From assembly GCA_040381075.1 (NCBI GenBank), contig JBEIHX010000007.1, positions 68,214 to 132,213 of the forward strand: a stretch of 64,000 bases of DNA. Reading direction: 5' to 3'. The stretch is from JBEIHX01 sp040381075. Its GTDB lineage: Bacteria; Pseudomonadota; Alphaproteobacteria; Caulobacterales; Aquidulcibacteraceae. Position numbers and translations under genes: made by a program. Positions 57,428 to 64,000 of this stretch are shown piece after piece; the first letter of the stretch is position 1, and each line of letters begins with the position of its first letter. Below the pieces are notes generated by a model that worked only from the letters and a program-made list of their open reading frames with translations, was not told the origin of the DNA and searched no databases.

Positions 57428-58981
57428 ATGAAGCTGTCGCGCGAGATCTGCCGGCGCGCCCACGAGACCCGGGACGCGCGCTTTGACGGACGGTTCTTCG
57501 TCGGCGTCACATCGACCCGCATTTACTGCAGGCCGGTCTGCCCGGCGCGCACGCCGAAGCCGGAGAACGCCACCTACTGGCCAAGCGCAGCAGCGGCAGC
57601 AAAAGCCGGCTTTCGACCATGCCTGCGCTGCCGGCCGGAATGCGCTCCCGGCGCGCCAGCCGCGCTCGGAGCCAAGGCGGCCGCGCTGCGCGCGCTGCGC
57701 CTGATCGAGGCGGGCGCCCTTGACGAGGCGCCGACGGGCGCCCTCGCCGCCCGCGTGGGCATGACCGACCGCCATCTGCGCCGGCTGTTTCAGATCCACT
57801 TCGGCGCAGCGCCGCTCACGATCGCCCAGACCCGCCGCGCCATGCTCGCCAGGTCGCTTATCGAGGGATCAAACCTGTCGATGGGCGAAATTGCGCTGGC
57901 GGCGGGATATCGCTCCCTCAGCCGATTCAACACGGCGATGAAGGTCGCGCACAATCGTCCGCCAACGGAGCTGCGTCGCCAGGGCGGCGGGGCCGCGAAC
58001 CGCACCGTCACGCTCTCCCTCGCCGCACGGGCGCCCCTCGCGCCGACCGCACTGCATGGGTTCTACGCCGCGCGCGCAATCCCGGGCGTCGGCGTCGTGC
58101 GCGACGGCGTCTACCACGTCGTAACGCGGGCCGCAGGCGCGCCGGCGCGCCTGTCCATCACGTTCACTGCCGACGGCGTATCCCTGGAGGCGGCGCTGTC
58201 ATCCCTCGACGGGCTTGCCGGGCTCGTCGCGCGCGTGCGCCGCGCCTTCGACCTTGACTGCGATCCGGGCGAGGCTGAGCGCATCCTGCGCGCCGACACC
58301 GTGCTGGCGCGCGTCTTCGCCGCGACCGGCCCGGTGCGCCTCATGGGCCATCTCGACCCGTTTGAAACGCTGATCCGGGCGATTCTCGGCCAGCAGGTGT
58401 CGCTCGGCGCGGGGCGCACGCTGGCCGGACGCCTCGCGGCGCGCTGGGGGGAACGCCTTTCACCGGCGCTGAGCGTGGAGGGCCTCACCCACGCCTTTCC
58501 GCAGCCTGACGCCCTCATCGAGGCGCCGATCGAGGACATTGGCGTGACCAGGGCGCGCGCGCACGCAATACGGGCAGCCGCTGCAGCGGCTGCGGGCGCA
58601 TCAGACCTCCTGGATGCGCCTGTCGATCCCGACGCCTGGGCGCGCCGTCTCATGAGCCTGCCGGGCATCGGCGCGTGGACTGCACACTATGCGATGCTGC
58701 GCGCGTTTTGTGAGCCGGATGCATTCCCCGCAGGCGATCTGATTCTGCGTCGCGCCTATGGCGCTCTCGCAGGCGGACCAGCGCCTGACGCGCGCGGGCT
58801 CACGCGCAGCGCCGCTGCGTGGCGCCCGCTGCGGAGCTATGCGGCGCAGGCGCTGTGGACCTATGCGCACACCTTCCCCACACGCTCAGGCAGGCGGCAT
58901 GATGCTCCTGATCCACGCACTCCCAAGCCCGCTCGGCGTCCTGCGGCTCGCCACCTTCGAGGGTCGGCTCGCTGCGCTTGA
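57428..58981 (+). CDS. Ada-type regulator fused to AlkA 3-methyladenine DNA glycosylase
   Basis: 517 residues from ATG 57428. (1) Ada zinc domain: YCRPVCPARTPKP and CLRCRPE give the four Cys, of which the first accepts methyl from phosphotriesters. (2) AraC helix-turn-helix (GALAARVGMTDRHLRRLFQIHFG... GEIALAAGYRSLSRFNTAMK). (3) AlkA_N and HhH-GPD glycosylase: FETLIRAILGQQVSLGAGRTLAG and LPGIGAWTAHYAML with catalytic Asp in FPAGDLILRRA. After the expected end (ALWTYAHTF) there are about 30 basic residues that overlap ogt by 83 nt. Excises alkylated bases and may activate alkylation-response genes. Confidence 0.93.
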   Translation: MKLSREICRRAHETRDARFDGRFFVGVTSTRIYCRPVCPARTPKPENATYWPSAAAAAKAGFRPCLRCRPECAPGAPAALGAKAAALRALRLIEAGALDEAPTGALAARVGMTDRHLRRLFQIHFGAAPLTIAQTRRAMLARSLIEGSNLSMGEIALAAGYRSLSRFNTAMKVAHNRPPTELRRQGGGAANRTVTLSLAARAPLAPTALHGFYAARAIPGVGVVRDGVYHVVTRAAGAPARLSITFTADGVSLEAALSSLDGLAGLVARVRRAFDLDCDPGEAERILRADTVLARVFAATGPVRLMGHLDPFETLIRAILGQQVSLGAGRTLAGRLAARWGERLSPALSVEGLTHAFPQPDALIEAPIEDIGVTRARAHAIRAAAAAAAGASDLLDAPVDPDAWARRLMSLPGIGAWTAHYAMLRAFCEPDAFPAGDLILRRAYGALAGGPAPDARGLTRSAAAWRPLRSYAAQALWTYAHTFPTRSGRRHDAPDPRTPKPARRPAARHLRGSARCA

Positions 58982-59402
58982 CTACGAAGGGTTCGAAGAC
59001 CGCTTCCAGACGCTGCTGGCAAGGCGCTTCGCCGGTGCGGCGCACCATGCGAGCGACGCGCCGCAGGACCTGCGCGCCGCCGTCGAGGCCTATTTCGATG
59101 GAGAGCAGGCGCGCCTTGCGGCGCTGGCGCTGGAAGAGCGGGGAAGCGCCTTCGCGCTGCGCGTATGGGCGCAGCTGCGCGGCGTCGGCTTCGGCCAAAC
59201 CGTCAGTTACGCGACGATCGCTGAACGGATCGGCACGCCGCAGGCCGCCCGCGCGGTCGGCCGCGCAAATGGCCTCAACCCCATCGCCATCGTCACACCC
59301 TGCCACCGGATCATCGCCGCCTCTGGCGCCCTGACCGGCTATGCCGGCGGCCTGTGGCGCAAGGAGTGGCTGCTGCGCCATGAGCGCGCACACCGGCGCT
59401 GA
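58899..59402 (+). CDS. ogt: Methylated-DNA--protein-cysteine methyltransferase
   Basis: 167 residues. The active site PCHRIIAASGALTGYAGGLWRKEWLL is intact, with the acceptor Cys and the HTH segment TIAERIGTPQAARAVGRANG. It removes alkyl groups from O6-alkylguanine in a suicide reaction. AGGCGG precedes the ATG. It overlaps the 3' end of the Ada/AlkA gene, in another frame, which fits a repair operon. Confidence 0.94.
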   Translation: MMLLIHALPSPLGVLRLATFEGRLAALDYEGFEDRFQTLLARRFAGAAHHASDAPQDLRAAVEAYFDGEQARLAALALEERGSAFALRVWAQLRGVGFGQTVSYATIAERIGTPQAARAVGRANGLNPIAIVTPCHRIIAASGALTGYAGGLWRKEWLLRHERAHRR

Positions 59403-59450
59403 CCGGCTCAGCGAGCCGCCTGCAGCGCACATCAGACCCTGCAGCGCCGA

Positions 59451-61628
59451 TCAGAATGCGGCGCGAAGGCCAAGACGGATGTCGCGCCCCGGCGCCGGCA
59501 GCAGGTCCTTCAGGAACAACGTGTGGCGCCGCACCTCAGCGTCCGTCAGATTGCGGGCCTCCAGCGTGACGGCGATCCGATCGTCGTCGCCGAAGGGATG
59601 CGCGGTAAGCCGAGCGTTGACGAGGGTGTAGCCATCCGTGGGGAGCTCAAAGGCGTCGATGCGATCCTGCGCTGCGGCGTGCGTCGCCTCCAGGCGTGCA
59701 TCCGCCCAGTCGGAGCGAAATTCGACGCCGGCGGTGATACGCATGGGTGGGATGCGTGGAACATCGCCGCCACGGTCGAACTCTGCACGGACACCGTCGA
59801 GCGCTGCGTCGACAACCAGTGACCAGCGCTCGGCCTGCAGCGCGACGGCGCGCGCTGACAGCTCGCCGCCGAAAAAGGTTGCATCCTCCTGGCGAAACTC
59901 GAACACCGGCAGACCGTCTTCCTGCCCGCCCGTGGCGGCCAGGGTGATGAAGCCGTCGAAGCTTGTGGCGTAGGCCGCCGCCTCAAGGGTCAGCCGATCG
60001 CCGGTCCAGCGCGCCGTCGCCTCCGCTGTGACGCCGACCTCCTTGTCGAGGTCGGCGTCGCCGATCTCGTAGGCGCGCGTCGCCACGTGCGGTCCGTCGG
60101 CGAAGAGCTCGACATCGGTGGGCGCACGTTCGGTGCGCGCCAGGTTGAAGCCGAGGAAACCCTGGGGAGCAGGACGCACGAAACCGCCAAGCGCCGCACT
60201 GACCAGCGTGAACCTACGCGCCCCGGACTCTGAGTCGTAGCTGCGCCGTTCGGCGCGAAGACCGCCCTCCACGCCGGCATTCGTCGACAATTCGGCCCGC
60301 TCGACCACAAACAGGCCGAAGTCCTTGCTCACAGTCGCCGGCAGGAAAGCCTCCTCGCCGACAGCGCTGAAATCGCTGCGCATGAGCTGCAGACCGATGA
60401 CGCCACGCAGGCGACCGATGGGCGCGTGGGTCGCCTCCACGCGCGCCTCGTAACCCTCATTGGCGAACACGGTTCCCGCCTCACCGGATGGCTCAATCTC
60501 GGTATGGCCATACTGCGCATAGGCGATGGCGGCGCGCACCCGTTCGATCGCGCCCGCGCCTTCGAACTCGCCGCGCGCCTCATATCGATCCTGCGCCAGG
60601 GCGATGCGCGGCCCGGCAAAGAGTGCGGGCTCGTCCGGCGCATCCTCTTCCTTCTTGCCGGTGATCCCATAGTCGGCGTCATAGCGTTTCCAGGCGACGC
60701 CGACGAAACCCCATGGCCGGATGACCGACGCCCCGATCGCTGAGGAGGTCGCTTCAGCGAAGGAGTTCGGGGCGATATCGCGCGTCAGGTCCGGCGCCTC
60801 GCCCTCAGCGATTTCCTCCGCCTGCTGTCTGCGCGACTGCAGGAAGCCCGGGACGGCGTAATCATCCGCCGCGCGCGTGCTGACTTCGCCATGCAGCACG
60901 AAGGGCCCCGCGTTCAGGTCAGCGCGGGCCCCGCCAGCGGCGCCGTCGTCAACCGTGGAAAACACCCAGAAGACATCACCGGAGGCGCGTCCCTCGGGGC
61001 GCCGCTCCGGGATGCGCGCGTCCAACACATTGACCACGCCGCCGATGGCGCCGCCGCCATAGGCGAGCGCGGCTGGCCCCTTCAGGATCTCAATCCGATC
61101 CGCCTCAAATCCATCCGCCGGCAGGGCGTGGTCAGGACTGACGGTGGACGCGTCTATGCCGCCCAGTCCATTGGCAAGCACGCGGATCCGGTCCTCCCCA
61201 AGTCCGCGGATGATCGGCCTGCTGGCGCCGGCGCCAAAGGCGGTCTGCGACACGCCCGGCAGGCGGGCGAGCGCCTCACCCAGGCTGGGCGCATAGGCGT
61301 CGAGCAGCTCCGCACGGTCAATCGCCTCGACGCCCTGCAGCGTCTCGCCGCGTCGTGAGTCAAGCGCCGTGGTCGTGACCACAATCGTCTGGGGCCCCTC
61401 AAGGTCGACGGCGCGCGCCAGCGGCGCGGCCAGCGCCATGATCAGCGGCCCCATCACCAGCGGCCCCTTCCACAGGAGCGCATTCCCCCCTCGCGCATCC
61501 CGCAACGGACGCGCGACCAGCGGTCCGGGAATGCGGCGGCCGACGCCCGCGCGGCTGGCTATGAGCGGGGTGAGGGCTGCAGGGCAGGGCGCCGGATCGT
61601 CGGCCGGCACGGAGACAGATGCGGACAT
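59451..61628 (-). CDS. znuD: TonB-dependent outer-membrane receptor, zinc-regulated (ZnuD-like)
   Basis: 725 residues from ATG 61628, with GAGGAT upstream. The TonB box/plug domain reads IVVTTTALDSRRGETLQGVEAIDRAELL, LPGVSQTAFGAGASRPIIRGLGEDRIRVLANGLGGIDASTVSPDHALPADGFEADRIEILKGPAAL. The barrel ends GRDIRLGLRAAF with terminal Phe. A Zur box just upstream and the zur gene across the spacer point to zinc (or a zinc chelate) as substrate. The N-terminal signal is long and unusual: the hydrophobic segment (GPLVMGPLIMALAAPLARA) is only at about residues 45-65. Confidence 0.88.
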   Translation of the reverse strand: MSASVSVPADDPAPCPAALTPLIASRAGVGRRIPGPLVARPLRDARGGNALLWKGPLVMGPLIMALAAPLARAVDLEGPQTIVVTTTALDSRRGETLQGVEAIDRAELLDAYAPSLGEALARLPGVSQTAFGAGASRPIIRGLGEDRIRVLANGLGGIDASTVSPDHALPADGFEADRIEILKGPAALAYGGGAIGGVVNVLDARIPERRPEGRASGDVFWVFSTVDDGAAGGARADLNAGPFVLHGEVSTRAADDYAVPGFLQSRRQQAEEIAEGEAPDLTRDIAPNSFAEATSSAIGASVIRPWGFVGVAWKRYDADYGITGKKEEDAPDEPALFAGPRIALAQDRYEARGEFEGAGAIERVRAAIAYAQYGHTEIEPSGEAGTVFANEGYEARVEATHAPIGRLRGVIGLQLMRSDFSAVGEEAFLPATVSKDFGLFVVERAELSTNAGVEGGLRAERRSYDSESGARRFTLVSAALGGFVRPAPQGFLGFNLARTERAPTDVELFADGPHVATRAYEIGDADLDKEVGVTAEATARWTGDRLTLEAAAYATSFDGFITLAATGGQEDGLPVFEFRQEDATFFGGELSARAVALQAERWSLVVDAALDGVRAEFDRGGDVPRIPPMRITAGVEFRSDWADARLEATHAAAQDRIDAFELPTDGYTLVNARLTAHPFGDDDRIAVTLEARNLTDAEVRRHTLFLKDLLPAPGRDIRLGLRAAF

Positions 61629-61656
61629 GAACCATCCTCGAACACCAAACATGGGA

Positions 61657-61673
61657 ATGTTATAGTATTACAT
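61657..61673. promoter_or_regulatory. Zur box upstream of znuD
   Basis: ATGTTATAGTATTACAT is a near-perfect dyad (one mismatch pair), with the pattern of zinc-uptake repressor sites in proteobacteria. It is 28 nt before the znuD ATG at 61628, so a repressor bound here would block transcription. Confidence 0.85.
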
Positions 61674-61679
61674 ATCGCA

Positions 61680-62354
61680 TGCCACAAGGGCGAAACGGGA
61701 GGCTCGACACCCGCTGAAGCCGCCGGGCGGCGGCTCTCTCGGTTCTGATCGGGCGCTGCTTCTGAAAGCGCCGCACGGCTGACCGATCCGGCTGGTGTTC
61801 ACTCACCCGTTTCCAAAGGGCAAAGGCCGCCAGGCAAGGCTTGGCGCTGACCTGCTGACCATCACGCCTGGGACACAGCGTTTCACCCGGGGCAGCGCCA
61901 GGCTGGTTGAGCCAGCCGCCGCACGTGCGGCCTGTGTCGCGACGTTGAACGCTGCAGACCCCCACGACATCGCCCCGTTGTTGGTTTTCGCGCGGGCGTG
62001 GACGGCATGGTGCGCACGCGGTGCGACCTGGGCGCCGTTGCGGGTGATTGCAGCCCCTGCCGCACAGGCGCGGTCGCCGGGCTCATCTGCGACAGGCGTG
62101 AGGAAGCAGTCATCAAAACCGCTGAAACCGCACACGGCGGCGCAGGCGGACGCGGGCCGGCCGCTGCTCACTGCGGCGCAGGCCGCGCCTGCCGGGCTGT
62201 CATCCAGTCGGCGATGGCCCGGGCTTTCGAGGCTGGGGTAACGATGGCGCGCGCGTCATCCGCAGGGACGGCGGGCCAGGACTGCAGACAGGCCGCCACA
62301 CACAAGGGCCTTTCCCTGACGCCCGGCTTCGGTCAGACTCGCCGTCGAACAGCG
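61680..62354. other. Divergent spacer znuD / zur without supported gene
   Basis: 675 nt. Short frames on both strands resemble no known family, and no second Zur box is seen before zur. znuA/znuB/znuC are not here. Confidence 0.45.
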
Positions 62355-62828
62355 ATGCACAACCACGAACTCCACGCCCATGATCACAGCCACGGCGCCG
62401 AGGCCTGCCTCGCCGATGCCGAAGCTGCATGCGCAGCCGCCGGTGAAACGCTGACGCCGCTGCGTCGCAGGGTGCTGAGCCTGCTGCTGGAGGCGTCCGG
62501 CCCCGCCAAAGCGTATGACCTGCTCGCCAGGCTCAAGGACGACGGCGCAGCCAAACCGCCAACGATCTACCGGGCGCTGGAGTTTCTGATGCGCCTGGGC
62601 CTCGTCCATCGCATCGAGAGCCTCAACGCCTACATCGCCTGCGCCGTGCATGGCTGCGCCCGGCCGACGGCATTCCTGATCTGCGACCGCTGCGGCGTGA
62701 CGGTTGAGGCCGACGGGAAGGCTGCGCTTGCCGACGTGCATGCAGCCGCAGCATCGCGGGATTTTTCGGTGACCCGCGTCATTGCGGAGGCGCACGGCCT
62801 GTGCGCGCAGTGCCGGTCGGGCGGATGA
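62355..62828 (+). CDS. zur: Zinc uptake regulator (Fur family)
   Basis: 157 residues. A His-rich N-terminus (HNHELHAHDHSHG) is followed by the winged helix (LTPLRRRVLSLLLEASGPAKAYDLLARLKDDGAAKPPTIYRALEFLMRLGLVHRI) and the C-terminal domain with CDRCG and CAQC zinc ligands. This is Zur type, not Fur. With zinc it represses uptake genes, here most likely znuD through its Zur box. The ATG at 62355 begins at the His-rich stretch; upstream frame is not conserved. Confidence 0.9.
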   Translation: MHNHELHAHDHSHGAEACLADAEAACAAAGETLTPLRRRVLSLLLEASGPAKAYDLLARLKDDGAAKPPTIYRALEFLMRLGLVHRIESLNAYIACAVHGCARPTAFLICDRCGVTVEADGKAALADVHAAAASRDFSVTRVIAEAHGLCAQCRSGG

Positions 62829-63775
62829 ACGCCATGGCGACAAGCGACATGATCGAATTGTGGCGCGGCAGCGTGAACACCTGGGAATGCGACGAGATGG
62901 GGCACATGAATGTGCGCTTCTACGTCGCCAAGGCGCAGGAGGGCCTGGGGGCGCTGGCGCATTACCTGGGACTGCGTCACGCCTCGGGCCGCGATGCGCG
63001 CGCCATCCTGGCGCCGCGCGACTGTCACATCCGTTTCCTGAAGGAGGCGCGCCCCGGCGACCCTCTGTTCATGCGCGGCGGCATCGTGGAGGTGCGCGAG
63101 ACCGCACTCGTGGTCTATCAGGAACTCGTGCACACCGGGACCGGGGCGATCTCAGCGACGTTGCGCACCATCGTCGAGCATCGCGACCCCACCAGCGGAC
63201 GCGCCTTCGCGTGGTCGCAGCGCAGCCGCAGCGCAGCTGAAACGCTGCAGGTCGCCGTGCCGGCCCACGGCGCCCCGCGCTCCATAGACATTTCGAATCC
63301 AGGCAGGCCCATCGCGCCAGGGGACGCGCAGATGCTGTCGCGCGTTGGTCTTAGCGTGGTGACGCCCGACCAGCTTGATGCGACCAACCGGATGCGGACC
63401 GAATTGTTCATCGGCCGGGTCTCCGACGCGGTTCCCAACATGCTCGCGACCTGGCGCAGCGCCATGACTGAAGCCGTCAGCGCGGCGGACGGTGTTGCGC
63501 GCAAACCCGGCGCGGCGGTGCTGGAATACCGGCTCATCTACCGCGGCGCAGCCGACCTCGGCGACCTTCTGGAGGTGCGCTCGGCGATCGTATCGGTCGG
63601 CGAGAAGTCCTACACGCTGATCCACTGGATCGTGGATGCGGCGAGCGGGGAGGTGCTGTGCACCTGTGAGGCCGTCGCCGTGACCTTTGACCTGATTGCA
63701 CGCAAGGTGCTGGCGATCCCCGAACAGTTCCGGCAGGCCCTTCAGGCGCAGGCGGTCGCGAGCGCCTATATCTGA
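62825..63775 (+). CDS. Double hotdog-fold acyl-CoA thioesterase-like protein
   Basis: 316 residues. First hotdog: WRGSVNTWECDEMGHMNVRFYVAKAQEGL has the Asp-x-x-Gly-His-Met-Asn motif of 4HBT thioesterases. Second hotdog from about residue 195: FIGRVSDAVPNMLATWR and LEYRLIYRGAADLGDLLEVRSAIV. Acyl-CoA or acyl-ACP hydrolysis is likely; the substrate is not known. The ATG overlaps the zur stop (ATGA), so it is co-translated with zur; a start at 62834 is possible. The link with zinc control may be only operon position. Confidence 0.85.
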   Translation: MNAMATSDMIELWRGSVNTWECDEMGHMNVRFYVAKAQEGLGALAHYLGLRHASGRDARAILAPRDCHIRFLKEARPGDPLFMRGGIVEVRETALVVYQELVHTGTGAISATLRTIVEHRDPTSGRAFAWSQRSRSAAETLQVAVPAHGAPRSIDISNPGRPIAPGDAQMLSRVGLSVVTPDQLDATNRMRTELFIGRVSDAVPNMLATWRSAMTEAVSAADGVARKPGAAVLEYRLIYRGAADLGDLLEVRSAIVSVGEKSYTLIHWIVDAASGEVLCTCEAVAVTFDLIARKVLAIPEQFRQALQAQAVASAYI

Positions 63776-63787
63776 CGGCCAGCAATG

Positions 63788-63843
63788 GCAGGGATCCGCA
63801 GGCAGGGATCCGCAGGCAGGGATCCGCAGGCCGGGATCCGCAA
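63788..63843. repeat. 14-nt tandem repeat after the thioesterase gene
   Basis: Four copies of GGCAGGGATCCGCA, the last with one change (GGCC), starting 12 nt after the stop codon. Confidence 0.95.
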
Positions 63844-63865
63844 TCGGGCGTTCAGATGCGTCTAG

Positions 63866-64000
63866 GGAATCTCTGAACAAGTCTGAGGATTCCCACTTGC
63901 TGCGAAGCAGTCCATGGTGATGTGGGTTTACCGGGATGCGGACCGATGCGGCAAACGACTTTCGCGACTATGGGGTTTGATCGTTACGCCAAGACGACGC
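63866..64000 (+). mobile_element. IS5-family element, left end (continues beyond window)
   Basis: The end GGAATCTCTGAACAAGTC follows directly on CTAG (63862-63865), which fits the 4-bp CTAR target duplication of IS5-family elements. A transposase start follows 80 nt inside. The right end and second CTAG copy are outside the window. Confidence 0.75.
63946..64000 (+). CDS. IS5-family transposase, N-terminal fragment (cut by window end)
   Basis: ATG 63946 gives MRQTTFATMGFDRYAKTTR, the typical start (MRQTTF...F.R..K.TRR) of IS5-family transposases. Only 18 complete residues are visible, so nothing can be said about the DDE catalytic core. It is oriented away from the thioesterase gene. Confidence 0.7.
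   Translation, partial: MRQTTFATMGFDRYAKTT

Overview
The window is GC-rich chromosomal DNA from an alphaproteobacterium, most likely Caulobacterales/Hyphomonadaceae-like. The evidence is gene content and order: grxC-nitrilase-DUF1178 next to an NDUFAF5-type methyltransferase, 7Fe ferredoxin FdxA upstream of CarD/CdnL, a DUF4908 protein, a PdeM nuclease and an alphaproteobacterial-type glutamate synthase. The DNA is gene-dense, with GTG/TTG starts and many 4-nt stop/start overlaps. No rRNA, tRNA or CRISPR array was seen.

Layout. 1-7.2 kb: alpha/beta hydrolase end, DUF1178, nitrilase, GrxC, methyltransferase, NlpC/P60 hydrolase, MarR regulator, NTF2-like protein, DUF4908, PQQ-type sugar dehydrogenase. 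7.3-9.5 kb: an AT-richer foreign-looking patch with PseH, a second GNAT-like gene and a decayed AbiEi antitoxin. 9.7-17 kb: zf-CHCC protein, a lone ABC ATPase, two uncharacterised proteins, a DUF885 lipoprotein, GST, a frameshifted cytochrome c. 17-22.4 kb: FdxA, a duplicated creatininase-like protein, CarD, a dienelactone-hydrolase-like protein, a lipoprotein, then Pgl. 23-29 kb: enoyl-CoA hydratase, SDR and two different M28 peptidases. 29-32 kb: PhzF, ThiD, an AT-hook-like protein and a bidirectional terminator. 32-40.2 kb: a fatty-acid beta-oxidation block (FadJ, thiolase, OsmC, two acyl-CoA dehydrogenases) headed by a MerR regulator with a palindrome over its promoter. 40.2-45.2 kb: PdeM, DUF6065, GNAT, YeiH, a detached atpC and a lipoprotein. 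45.2-52.5 kb: gltD-GST-gltB behind two copies of a strong palindromic operator. 53-59.4 kb: HerA-like ATPase, RsmB, acyl-CoA dehydrogenase, Ada/AlkA fusion, Ogt. 59.4-64 kb: a zinc module (TonB receptor with a Zur box, and Zur), a thioesterase, and the left end of an IS5-family element cut by the window edge.

The most unusual property is not a gene. At least 22 short tandem-repeat arrays (units 12-20 nt, 2-10 copies) are spread over the 64 kb. Each locus has its own unit sequence. Most lie in intergenic spacers, often within tens of bases of a stop codon. The few inside reading frames have 12- or 15-nt units that keep the frame, while intergenic units are often 13, 14 or 16 nt. This looks like a continuing process of local tandem amplification filtered by selection on reading frames. 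It is not spread of one repeat family and not CRISPR.

Other points: a creatininase-like protein whose N-terminal half is a degenerate duplicate without the metal ligands; atpC separated from the other ATP synthase genes and flanked by arrays sharing an inverted octamer; a GST gene coupled between gltD and gltB; and several broken genes (cytochrome c, AbiEi).
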